The translations under genes and the position numbers were made by a program. From positions 1-11,229 of the forward strand of contig JADGPY010000098.1 in the NCBI GenBank assembly GCA_017882205.1: a stretch of DNA of 11,229 nt. Reading direction: 5' to 3'. The notes beneath the pieces are model-generated. The model was given only the letters and a program-made list of their open reading frames with translations. It did no database searches and was not told where the DNA came from. Within the stretch, counting starts at the first letter, position 1; each line of letters begins with the position of its first letter. This document shows, one piece after another, positions 1 to 7,122 of this stretch. The DNA comes from Chitinophagaceae bacterium (GTDB lineage: Bacteria > Bacteroidota > Bacteroidia > Chitinophagales > Chitinophagaceae).

Positions 1-270
1 TCCGATTCTAATCTATTTGCTTATACCGCTAATATAAAGCCGATTATGAATATTTGTATTTCTTGCCACCGCCCGCCTACGCCACCCAATGGATGGGATT
101 TAACATCCTATGATGCCCTTCATACAATAGCAATAAATGGCCTTTTGGTTAAAGTGGTGACCCACGATCCAGGTATCACTAGCTGGATGCCCTTAAATTT
201 ACCAATGTTGTCTGCCTGCAATATCACCCAGATAAAAAAATGGGTAGCCGCAGGCGCTCCCAATAACTGA
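1..270 (+). CDS. Mono-haem c-type cytochrome-like protein, 5' end outside the window
   Basis: The reading frame is open to the first base, so the gene starts upstream and only the last 89 residues are present. The ATG at 46 lies inside the haem domain and is not the start. A single CxxCH haem-attachment motif (CISCH) is encoded at 55-69, preceded by a KPI segment as in the next gene. A methionine in SWMP is a candidate distal haem ligand. A cysteine in LSAC and a closing KKWVAAGAPNN match the same positions of the downstream gene, so the two are tandem paralogues. The downstream copy is a lipoprotein; this one probably is too, but its N-terminus cannot be seen. The likely role is a small envelope electron-transfer or redox-sensing protein. 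The partner is unknown. The stop lies 3 nt before the next ATG. Confidence 0.8.
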   Translation, partial: SDSNLFAYTANIKPIMNICISCHRPPTPPNGWDLTSYDALHTIAINGLLVKVVTHDPGITSWMPLNLPMLSACNITQIKKWVAAGAPNN

Positions 271-273
271 TAA

Positions 274-660
274 ATGAAGAACCTCATGAAGTATTTTACG
301 ATCGTCTTTATTTCATTAATAGTCTTTTCTCAATCAGGATGCTATTATGATAATAAAGATCTCCTGGTGCAACCAGCACCATGTGACACCTCTTCTGTTG
401 CAACTTACAGTGGCAGCGTGAAACCTATACTTGAGTCAGTTTGCTATGGATGCCACAGTGGGCCCGTACCTGCTGGAAATATTAAGCTGGATAACTATGG
501 TCCGGTAAGAAATGTTGCCACCAGCGCGAATAATCTTTTGCTTGGTGTTATCAACCACACTCCTGGTTACACGCCCATGCCCAAGAGTGGCGGAAAATTA
601 AATGATTGCGATATTAAAAAAATAACGAAATGGATTGCAGGGGGTGCACTTAATAATTAA
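274..660 (+). CDS. Mono-haem c-type cytochrome-like lipoprotein
   Basis: This 128-residue protein has a short hydrophobic signal segment (about residues 6-20) ending in a lipobox-like SQSGC, so Cys23 should be lipidated. One haem-binding CxxCH (CYGCH) lies at residues 57-61. Met102 in PMPKSGG is a plausible distal ligand. Two further cysteines, Cys37 and Cys112, flank the domain and could form a disulfide; Cys112 is matched in the upstream paralogue. The haem domain of about 90 residues is short and resembles the small cytochrome domains found in many Bacteroidota lipoproteins. It begins 3 nt after the previous stop and ends 22 nt before the YceI gene, so it belongs to the same transcript. 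Haem attachment is inferred from the motif, and the redox partner is not known. An alternative in-frame start is Met5 (286); the first ATG gives a better charged N-terminus. Confidence 0.82.
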   Translation: MKNLMKYFTIVFISLIVFSQSGCYYDNKDLLVQPAPCDTSSVATYSGSVKPILESVCYGCHSGPVPAGNIKLDNYGPVRNVATSANNLLLGVINHTPGYTPMPKSGGKLNDCDIKKITKWIAGGALNN

Positions 661-682
661 AGAAAAAATTAAAATAATCACT

Positions 683-1240
683 ATGAAAGGAGGAATGATT
701 ACGGCAATGATACTAACGGTATTAGCTATGAATGCATCTGCACAGATGTACCTCACACGAGATGCTAAAGTGACCTTTTTCTCAAAAGCTCCTATTGAAA
801 ATATTGAAGCCGTAAACAACGAAGTAACCAGTGTATTGAATACTTCTAAAGGAGAATTTGGTTTTGTTGTACTTATAAAGAGCTTTAAATTTAAAAAAGC
901 CCTGATGGAAGAACACTTCAATGAAAATTACTTGGAGAGCAATACATATCCAAAAGCTAATTTTAAAGGCATGATCACCGATTTAAGTACTGTAAGCTTT
1001 GATAAAGATGGCTCATACCCTGTAAAAGTGAAAGGCGATCTTTCCATTCATGGGGTGACTCAAAATGTTGAGGCCACCGGAACTATTACCGTATCGCAGG
1101 GAAATATTTTGGTATCTTCAAAATTCAATCTAAGGGTGAAAGACTTTAATATCAAGATTCCATCAACTGTTGTAAACAATATTGCCGAGATAGTTGATAT
1201 CACTGTAGATGCCAAATATGAACCATATAAAAAATCATAA
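683..1240 (+). CDS. YceI-family periplasmic lipid-binding protein (first copy)
   Basis: This is a 185-residue exported protein. The start at 683 gives a signal peptide with cleavage likely after MNASA (residue 20). An upstream ATG at 635 would add 16 residues and overlap the previous gene, so it is rejected. The ATG at 695 would lose the positive charge, and the AGGAGG just before it sits too close to be its ribosome site. The mature part is a YceI domain (lipocalin-like beta barrel): HFNENYLES at residues 78-86 followed by YPKANFKG, then a GDLSIHGVTQ strand near 118-127 and a KDFNIKIP strand near 153-160. YceI proteins are known to bind isoprenoid lipids in a central cavity. Here the ligand is unknown; a quinone-like lipid would suit the haem-protein neighbours, but that is inference. 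A second copy lies at 2210-2764. The next gene begins 10 nt downstream. Confidence 0.9.
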   Translation: MKGGMITAMILTVLAMNASAQMYLTRDAKVTFFSKAPIENIEAVNNEVTSVLNTSKGEFGFVVLIKSFKFKKALMEEHFNENYLESNTYPKANFKGMITDLSTVSFDKDGSYPVKVKGDLSIHGVTQNVEATGTITVSQGNILVSSKFNLRVKDFNIKIPSTVVNNIAEIVDITVDAKYEPYKKS

Positions 1241-1250
1241 AAGTAAACTC

Positions 1251-2171
1251 ATGATTAAGAGCCTTGGTATATTGGTATTAAGTTTATTTATCCATGGAAT
1301 CTGCATTGCCCAGGATACATCAGATATCACGAAAATGTTGGAGGCAGAAATAAAATTAGCTGAGAAGAATAAAACAGAATATATAACCGCAACTTTTAAA
1401 ACAACCAGGCTCGTAAACGGGCATTCACTGGAAAATACTGCAAAGCATGTACTTGATGTAAAAATATCGCACCGTTTTGGTACAATAATCGGTGCAACCG
1501 GGGGAGCTTACAATATCTTTGGATTAGACAATGCTACAATGAGGTTGGGCTTTGATTATGGTATCACAAATACCTTGATGATTGGCATTGGCAGAAGCAC
1601 AGATTATAAAACATTTGATGGATTTTTCAAATGGAAGATACTCAGGCAATCAAAAGGAAAAATTTCTATGCCTGTCACACTATCCTATGTGCCTACCATA
1701 TCGTATGAAACTTTAAATCCCAGCGATTCAGTTCTTCTTCTGGATCTGAAGAGATACCCCAGCCATAGATTAAATTATTCCAACCAGTTAATAATAGGTA
1801 GAAAATTTAGTGATGGGCTCTCTTTACAATTAATGCCCACCATTGTGCATCGTAATTTTCCACATGATGATGGTCCCCACGATATTTACGCCTTGGGCCT
1901 TGGAGGCAGACAAAAATTAGGCAAGCGAACCAGCTTTAATGTGGAATATTATTATCAATTACAAAGCAATAGAGTTCCCGGATCTCATGATGCCTTATCA
2001 ATAGGATTTGATATAGAGACAGGTGGCCATGTTTTCCAGCTTCATATGACCAATTCACAAGGAATGACAGAAACTAAATTTGTTCCTGGGAGCCTCAATT
2101 CGTGGGGTAAAGGAGAGATATTATTCGGCTTTAACATCTCCAGGGTCTTTAATGTTGGCAAGAAACACTAA
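1251..2171 (+). CDS. DUF5777-family beta-barrel protein, probably outer membrane
   Basis: This protein has 306 residues from the start at 1251, which begins a clear signal peptide (MIKSLGILVLSLFIHGICIA, then Q21). An upstream ATG at 1209 would overlap the first YceI gene and put a polar stretch before the signal, so it is rejected. The mature protein resembles the DUF5777 family: a short charged region, then KHVLDVKISHRFG near residues 66-77, YNIFGLDNATMRLGFDYGI near 87-105, and alternating amphipathic strands to the end, as in a small outer-membrane barrel. The last segment (ILFGFNISRVFNVG) has the strand pattern but no standard aromatic C-terminal residue. A histidine- and aspartate-rich loop (HRNFPHDDGPHD, residues 200-211) is noticeable. 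The function of the family is not established. Its place between two YceI genes suggests a shared task in moving a lipid or a redox compound across the envelope, which is inference. Confidence 0.8.
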   Translation: MIKSLGILVLSLFIHGICIAQDTSDITKMLEAEIKLAEKNKTEYITATFKTTRLVNGHSLENTAKHVLDVKISHRFGTIIGATGGAYNIFGLDNATMRLGFDYGITNTLMIGIGRSTDYKTFDGFFKWKILRQSKGKISMPVTLSYVPTISYETLNPSDSVLLLDLKRYPSHRLNYSNQLIIGRKFSDGLSLQLMPTIVHRNFPHDDGPHDIYALGLGGRQKLGKRTSFNVEYYYQLQSNRVPGSHDALSIGFDIETGGHVFQLHMTNSQGMTETKFVPGSLNSWGKGEILFGFNISRVFNVGKKH

Positions 2172-2209
2172 TTTACTAAAATCCTCGTTTTACCAGCGAA
2201 TTTCCAGTG

Positions 2210-2764
2210 ATGTATAAACGCATTTTAATAACGCTTAACCTTATAATACTATTAGGCTCCTCGTTCAAGGAGCCTCTTACTATTTATAACGTACAGAAAG
2301 GTTTAGTTTCATTTAGATCAGATGCACCTCTTGAATTGATCAACCCGATTAGTAATGAGCTCAGAGGAATAGTTGAAACGCAGAAAAAAGAATTTGCTTT
2401 TTCTATCAATATTAAATCATTTAGCGGGTTCAATAGTGCTATTCAAAAAGAACATTTTAACGAAAACTATCTCGAAAGCAATAAATATCCGACCGCAACG
2501 TTCATCGGGAAAATTATCGAGGACATAGACTTTACTAAAAACACTATAGTCAGCGTAAGAGCAAAAGGTATATTAACGATCCATGGCGTACCACAGGAAA
2601 GAATTATTAAAAGCGAGCTTACTATCCGTAATGGCGTCATATCCATAAGATCCAACTTTACTGTTTTACTTGAAGATCATAATATTCCTATTCCAAAGGT
2701 TGTCCATGAAAAACTGGCTTCAGAGATTAAAGTGGAAGTTAATGGAGAATTGAAACCTAAATAA
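2210..2764 (+). CDS. YceI-family periplasmic lipid-binding protein (second copy)
   Basis: This 184-residue protein starts at the ATG at 2210; a GTG codon immediately before it (2207) is a less likely start. Residues 1-18 are a hydrophobic signal-like segment with Lys3 and Arg4 in front, but no obvious AxA cleavage site. The YceI domain follows, with the same HFNENYLESN core (residues 82-91) and YPTATFIG as the first copy. An IHGVPQ motif lies at 124-129 and an EDHNIPIP strand near 155-162. Outside these motifs the two copies differ widely in protein and DNA, so the duplication is old and the copies may bind different lipids. The 38-nt gap before it is the widest in the operon but holds no recognisable promoter or terminator. 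The sensor kinase gene begins 12 nt downstream. Confidence 0.88.
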   Translation: MYKRILITLNLIILLGSSFKEPLTIYNVQKGLVSFRSDAPLELINPISNELRGIVETQKKEFAFSINIKSFSGFNSAIQKEHFNENYLESNKYPTATFIGKIIEDIDFTKNTIVSVRAKGILTIHGVPQERIIKSELTIRNGVISIRSNFTVLLEDHNIPIPKVVHEKLASEIKVEVNGELKPK

Positions 2765-2776
2765 TTTCCCCATGAT

Positions 2777-5674
2777 ATGATGAAAAAATGCCTATTATTC
2801 CTTTGTATTGTTCTTTCACATCAACTGAAAGCACAACTGCTGGGCATTCGTCATTATAGGATTGATGTGAGCGATAAGAATATCAGGATCTTCACTTTCA
2901 TTAAAAAAAGCAGTGGATATATTTATTTAGGAACATCTAATGGCTTATATAAATTTGATGGGATTAAATTTACCCTGATTCCGTTTAAAAACAATGTTAC
3001 TAATTCAAGCATCACTGCCATTTTTGAAGATAATCACAAACAACTATGGATCGGGATGGAAAGCGGAGATATTGGAAGAGTATTGAGCGGCGCAGTTAGT
3101 CTCTTTAACCCGGAAGAAGGTACTCCAAAAAAAATGATCACTTCCTTTATCCAGGACAAATTGGATAAGATCTGGTTTTCAACAAATGGTGAAGGTTTAT
3201 ATTACATGGAAAATAAACACCTTTACAATATTAATACGGACGACGGCCTACCGGATAAATATGTACATACATTAGCGCTCGCTGATAACGGAGATGTCAT
3301 TGCAGGAACAGACCAGGGTTTAAGCATATGCTCCATATCCGGGCACAAAAAAAATATACTAAACCTAAGCTCAAAGAATGGTCTGCCAGATAACCTTATC
3401 AAAGTAATCGAGCCCGCCGGTGATAATAACTTTTATATAGGTATGCAGGATGGAGGTATTTGCATATATGATCATACCAACAAGAAGTTTATCATCGATC
3501 AAACATCAACTGTAAAATATGGCCAGGTAAATGCTATCATGGTTTCGCAGAATAAATTATGGATTGGTACAGAAGATAAAGGTTTATTAAAACAAACAGG
3601 ATTAAATGGACTGGTCAATGAAGTAGAAACAGGTGGAAAAAACAGTAACATTAATAACATTCTGCAGGACAATGAAGGTAATGTCTGGTTATTAGCAAAT
3701 AATAATGAACTGATTAAAACCTCGGGTGAGCGGGTAAGCCTTATAGTAAATTATCAACCGGGTGATTTTGAAAAAGTGCATGCCATATTATATGACAATC
3801 AATCCGACATCTTCCGCGCAACTCCTCATGGTCTGATCAAGTACTACAAGAATAACGAAACTAAAAAACAGCGTATATTCAATATTCATGAGTTGGATGA
3901 GAAAACATCCATCACAGCCCTTTACCAGGATATAAATGATCATATTTGGATTGGTACAATGGGTAAAGGACTATTTCTTCTGAATGAAATTTCTGGCGAA
4001 TACCGTAAGATTAATGAAGACCGTATGCTCTCGAATGGAAGCGTACTGTCCATAACAGGAAAGGGTAATGAGATTTTTATTAGTACATTGGAAGGAGCAG
4101 TACATTTTAGTGTGACTAAAGATCCATCTATATCAGTTCCTATGAATTATAAAGAATATAAAGGCCTTGATAGTATTGGTACTAATTACATTTACAATAT
4201 ATTCCAGGATAGCAAAGGAAGAATATGGTTTGCCAGTGATGGCAAATATATCAGCGTTTTGGAGAATGGAAAATTTATTAATTATAATGATAAGAATGGA
4301 ATAAAAGATAAAGTGATATACTCGATCACTGAGGACATAAAAGGAAATATATGGTTCAGCACACATAGTGATGGTATATATAAATTTGATGGAAGGATTT
4401 TTAAAAATTATTCAGTAATTGATGGATTAAGTGACATTGATATATCGGCTGTTAAAACTGACCATCAGGGAAACATCATTATTGTTTATAAAAAAGGAAT
4501 TGACATACTAAATCCTGAAACGGGGCAGGTGTCATACCTGAACGCCAGTCAGGGAATAAAAGAAATAAATGTTCAGGATCTTGGAACTGTAGCACAGGAT
4601 TCTTCCGGCTCCATCTTAGTTAGCACGACAGATGGAATCATTTGTTATAATCAACTGACACAAGCAATTCATCAACCAAGAACGATTCTCGAAAATGTTC
4701 AGCTTTTCTTTTCAGATATTGACAAGGATTCTATTCATACGTTTTCTTACAATGAAAATTCATTTTCATTTTCTTTTACAGGTCTTTATTATACTGATCC
4801 GGAGTCAATACAATATAAATATAAATTGGAAGGATACGACACCCATTGGCTGGTTACTAAAGACAGGACTATTCCATTTCCCAAATTATCACCTGGAAAA
4901 TATACATTCCGTGTCCGTTCTTCTATCAACCAGATATTCAATGATACTGACGAGGCCTCATTTGAATTTACTATCGAAAAGCCAATCTGGACAACCTGGT
5001 GGTTTATTCTTTTATGTCTTATAAGCAGTGGCGGATTATTGTACTGGTTCATAAAACTTCGTGAAAGAAATGTAAAAAAGGTAGGGCAACTTCAACAGGA
5101 AAAAATAATATTCCAATTCGAAACATTACGAAACCAGGTTAACCCACATTTTCTCTTCAATAGTTTCAATACCCTTATTACGATCATAGAAGATGATCCG
5201 AAGATGGCAGTGGAGTATGTTGAACAGCTTTCAGATTTTTTCAGGAATATCGTTTCATACCGTGATAAAGATGTGATCACAATAAAAGAGGAATTGCGCT
5301 TGCTACAAACCTATTTATTTATACAGAAAAAAAGATTCGGGAATAACCTTGACTTAATTATTGATGTTTCTGAAGAGGAGCAATTGAATAATTTTATTCC
5401 ACCACTCACGTTACAACTGCTGGCAGAAAACGCAATTAAGCATAATGCTGTTTCAAAGGAAACACCACTTTCCATAAACATCTATATTGAGGATGATCAT
5501 ATAGTTGTAAGTAACAATATCAATATCCGCATTAGCAGGGCAGAAGGAGCAGGAATGGGCTTGCAGAACATTGTTAACCGGTATAATTTACTGAGTAAAA
5601 AGAACGTTATAATAAAAAATGATATTAAACATTTTGTAGTTTCACTTCCAACATTAAAAAAACAGGTAAGATGA
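2777..5674 (+). CDS. LytS-type sensor histidine kinase with periplasmic propeller (Reg_prop) and Y_Y_Y domains
   Basis: This is a 965-residue inner-membrane sensor. A signal peptide (residues 1-20, ending LKAQ) is followed by about 14 propeller repeats of the I..I.QD..G.IWIGT..GL type up to about residue 622, enough for two seven-bladed propellers. A Y_Y_Y domain follows (about 662-734, with YKYKLEGYD and LSPGKYTFRV), then one membrane helix (about 740-760, IWTTWWFILLCLI onward) and a short charged coiled coil. The cytoplasmic kinase is of the His_kinase/LytS type. The phosphorylated histidine is probably His791 in NPHFLFNSFN, the N box is LLAENAIKHN (Asn885) and the G box is GAGMGLQN (924-931). 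All expected catalytic motifs are present. The stop overlaps the regulator start in ATGA, so the two are translationally coupled and almost certainly partners. The ligand cannot be read from the sequence. The start is ATG 2777 or the adjacent ATG 2780. Confidence 0.93.
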   Translation: MMKKCLLFLCIVLSHQLKAQLLGIRHYRIDVSDKNIRIFTFIKKSSGYIYLGTSNGLYKFDGIKFTLIPFKNNVTNSSITAIFEDNHKQLWIGMESGDIGRVLSGAVSLFNPEEGTPKKMITSFIQDKLDKIWFSTNGEGLYYMENKHLYNINTDDGLPDKYVHTLALADNGDVIAGTDQGLSICSISGHKKNILNLSSKNGLPDNLIKVIEPAGDNNFYIGMQDGGICIYDHTNKKFIIDQTSTVKYGQVNAIMVSQNKLWIGTEDKGLLKQTGLNGLVNEVETGGKNSNINNILQDNEGNVWLLANNNELIKTSGERVSLIVNYQPGDFEKVHAILYDNQSDIFRATPHGLIKYYKNNETKKQRIFNIHELDEKTSITALYQDINDHIWIGTMGKGLFLLNEISGEYRKINEDRMLSNGSVLSITGKGNEIFISTLEGAVHFSVTKDPSISVPMNYKEYKGLDSIGTNYIYNIFQDSKGRIWFASDGKYISVLENGKFINYNDKNGIKDKVIYSITEDIKGNIWFSTHSDGIYKFDGRIFKNYSVIDGLSDIDISAVKTDHQGNIIIVYKKGIDILNPETGQVSYLNASQGIKEINVQDLGTVAQDSSGSILVSTTDGIICYNQLTQAIHQPRTILENVQLFFSDIDKDSIHTFSYNENSFSFSFTGLYYTDPESIQYKYKLEGYDTHWLVTKDRTIPFPKLSPGKYTFRVRSSINQIFNDTDEASFEFTIEKPIWTTWWFILLCLISSGGLLYWFIKLRERNVKKVGQLQQEKIIFQFETLRNQVNPHFLFNSFNTLITIIEDDPKMAVEYVEQLSDFFRNIVSYRDKDVITIKEELRLLQTYLFIQKKRFGNNLDLIIDVSEEEQLNNFIPPLTLQLLAENAIKHNAVSKETPLSINIYIEDDHIVVSNNINIRISRAEGAGMGLQNIVNRYNLLSKKNVIIKNDIKHFVVSLPTLKKQVR

Positions 5675-6438
5675 TAAAGATCCTGATTATTGAAGACGAA
5701 GAACCAGCTGTAAAAAGATTGCAGAAGATGATTTTAGAACTAGAACCGAATGCTGAAATGCTCGAAAACATAGTAAGTGTTTCATCAGGGGTTACCTGGC
5801 TGCAGGAGAATGCCACACCTGACCTGATCTTCTCAGATATCCAATTATCGGATGGCTTGAGCTTTGAAATATTCAAGCAGGTAGAAGTCGGCTGTCCTAT
5901 TATTTTTACTACTGCTTATGATCAATATGCAATTGAGGCTTTTAAGGTAAACAGTATAGATTATCTTCTAAAACCGATAAAAAAAGATGATCTGCAGGTG
6001 GCCATTAACAAGTACAAAAAATTATCTTCAGGTGAAAAGACAAATATTGATATTAAAAAATTGATGGAAGCCTTCACTACAAGTAATAGCAATTACAAAA
6101 CCCGTTTTATTGTTCGATATGGAGAACATATCAAAACAATCAAAATAGAAGAAGTAGCTTACTTCTATACAGAGGATAAAATAAATTTTCTCAGTACTAT
6201 CGAAGGCAGAAGGTACACAATAGATTATAATCTTGACAACCTTGAATCAATGCTTGATCCAAAAGTGTTTTTCCGGATCAACAGGCAGTATATTATTTCA
6301 ATTCATTCTATCAAAGAAATGTTCGCCTATACAAAAAGCAGGGTATTAATAAAACTTAATCCAGTATCTAAGCATGAAACAATTGTTAGCACAGAAAGGT
6401 CAGGTGATTTTAAACTTTGGCTGGGTGATGAGAAATAA
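5671..6438 (+). CDS. LytTR-family response regulator (LytR/AlgR type)
   Basis: This 255-residue transcription factor has an N-terminal receiver domain (about 1-115). The acidic cluster is Glu8-Asp9-Glu10, the phosphoacceptor is Asp56 in LIFSDIQL, and the switch residues are Thr80/Thr81 and Lys101 in LLKPI. A linker of about 30 residues leads to a C-terminal LytTR DNA-binding domain (about 145-250) with typical segments EVAYFYTEDK, YTIDYNLDNLE and FRINRQYIIS. LytTR domains bind pairs of short direct repeats with beta-strand loops. The ATG overlaps the stop of the kinase gene by 4 nt, so this is its cognate regulator. Target genes are not shown; control of the haem/YceI/barrel operon is the simplest guess, but the operon promoter lies outside the window, so no binding site can be tested. 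Confidence 0.94.
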   Translation: MIKILIIEDEEPAVKRLQKMILELEPNAEMLENIVSVSSGVTWLQENATPDLIFSDIQLSDGLSFEIFKQVEVGCPIIFTTAYDQYAIEAFKVNSIDYLLKPIKKDDLQVAINKYKKLSSGEKTNIDIKKLMEAFTTSNSNYKTRFIVRYGEHIKTIKIEEVAYFYTEDKINFLSTIEGRRYTIDYNLDNLESMLDPKVFFRINRQYIISIHSIKEMFAYTKSRVLIKLNPVSKHETIVSTERSGDFKLWLGDEK

Positions 6439-6637
6439 TGATGGTGGTACAATTAATTTTAACAAAACACGTTTAATACGAAATGATATACCAGTCATAT
6501 CATTTTAAAAATATCCAATATCCATAGTAAAAACCGTTCCAAGGAAGATGAATCCAAATCCAGGTAAAAACCATTAAATCCAATCTCGGCCCCCAAATGA
6601 AAAAAACCATTACCGGCCACAAGACTGAAAGAGGTTG
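6439..6637. other. Non-coding spacer after the regulator operon
   Basis: About 200 nt between the regulator stop and the terminator carry no open frame longer than 14 codons. It holds an inverted repeat (6481-6505) and an 11-bp direct repeat AAAAACCATTA at 6566-6576 and 6602-6612. It is probably the 3' untranslated part of the operon transcript. No tRNA or known RNA family was recognised. Confidence 0.5.
6481..6505. repeat. AT-rich inverted repeat, hairpin or operator
   Basis: Perfect 9-bp arms AAATGATAT and ATATCATTT are separated by 7 nt (ACCAGTC), 42 nt after the LytTR regulator stop. The right arm runs into TTTTAAAA, so it could act as a weak first terminator or protect the transcript end. 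A dyad of this size could also be a protein site. The low GC content makes a strong stand-alone terminator unlikely. Confidence 0.45.
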
Positions 6638-6666
6638 AAACCATCTGCGTAGCAGGTGGTTTTTTG
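6638..6666 (+). terminator. Intrinsic terminator of the left operon
   Basis: A stem ACCATCTGC (6640-6648) pairs with GCAGGTGGT (6652-6660) with one G-T wobble and a 3-nt loop. The stem extends by two A-T pairs and leads into a run of T residues (6660-6665). It lies between the convergent regulator operon and the minus-strand receiver gene, whose stop is at 6673. On the minus strand the trailing T run is only three bases, so it should work mainly for the plus-strand operon. Confidence 0.75.
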
Positions 6667-6672
6667 TTTGTG

Positions 6673-7059
6673 TTAAGCGATCATACTCGAAACATTCGCT
6701 GTCTCAGGTAGAATAGAGTCGATCATAATGAGCAGGTCATGAATGTCAAAAGGTTTTGAAATAAATGCATCTGCTTTTGATTTGACCACTGTGTAATTTT
6801 TGACCTTATTTGCAGAAAATAATATAATAGGCAGATGCTTTATAGCGTCTGTAGATTTTATTTGTTTACATAGATCCCGACCATCCATACCAGATAAAAA
6901 AATGTCCAGGAATATAAGTCCTGGCTGGAAACTTTCTATTTTAGAAAAGATTTCCTTTCCATCCATTGTTACTTCTACTAAGAAACCACGACTTCCCAAA
7001 AGCAATTGCATAACCTGCAGGATGTCAGGGTTATCATCTACAATCAATATCTTTCTCAT
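6673..7059 (-). CDS. Stand-alone CheY-like receiver domain protein
   Basis: This 128-residue protein consists of one receiver domain with nothing attached. Asp8 and Asp9 (LIVDDN) form the acidic pocket, Asp52 in LIFLDIFLSGMDG is the phosphoacceptor, Ser82 replaces the common threonine in LFSAN, and Lys102 lies in ISKPF. The start at 7059 (MRKILIVDD) is the standard beginning of such domains; an ATG further upstream (7098) would add 13 unrelated residues and is rejected. With no output domain, it would act by protein contact or as a phosphate carrier. No kinase gene adjoins it on this strand. The LytS kinase across the terminator is convergent and has its own regulator, so a link is not supported. 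A candidate promoter lies immediately upstream. Confidence 0.9.
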   Translation of the reverse strand: MRKILIVDDNPDILQVMQLLLGSRGFLVEVTMDGKEIFSKIESFQPGLIFLDIFLSGMDGRDLCKQIKSTDAIKHLPIILFSANKVKNYTVVKSKADAFISKPFDIHDLLIMIDSILPETANVSSMIA

Positions 7060-7077
7060 TCTAAATCTATTTAGGTT

Positions 7078-7107
7078 TAAATATATAATTGCTATCACTT
7101 AGAACAA
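7078..7107 (-). promoter_or_regulatory. Candidate Bacteroidota-type promoter for the receiver gene
   Basis: Read on the minus strand, TTG (7107-7105) is followed after 19 nt by TATATTTA (7085-7078). This matches the Bacteroidota -33/-7 pattern (TTG, 19-21 nt, TAnnTTTG) except for the last base. It ends 18 nt before the ATG at 7059 and lies after the stop of the small ORF at 7123, so the receiver gene could be transcribed on its own. Confidence 0.4.
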
Positions 7108-7122
7108 CGAATATTTCGTGAT

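Noticed and set aside
46..270. Complete 74-residue gene starting at the ATG at 46
   Set aside because: The frame is open to base 1 and the ATG lies just before the haem motif inside the conserved domain, so this is the tail of a longer gene.
2172..2209. Internal promoter or terminator between the barrel gene and the second YceI gene
   Set aside because: No TTG/TAnnTTTG pair and no stable hairpin were found in this 38-nt gap.
4695..5024. 109-residue plus-strand ORF inside the kinase gene
   Set aside because: It is an out-of-frame shadow over the Y_Y_Y and membrane region of the kinase.
6566..6612. Direct repeat AAAAACCATTA, possible start of a repeat array
   Set aside because: There are only two copies, in AT-rich non-coding DNA with no regular spacing, so it is not a CRISPR or array.
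6597..6638. 13-codon ORF (MKKTITGHKTERG) ending at the terminator stem, possible leader peptide
   Set aside because: It is very short, has no clear ribosome site and the gene beyond the terminator runs in the opposite direction, so attenuation makes no sense here.
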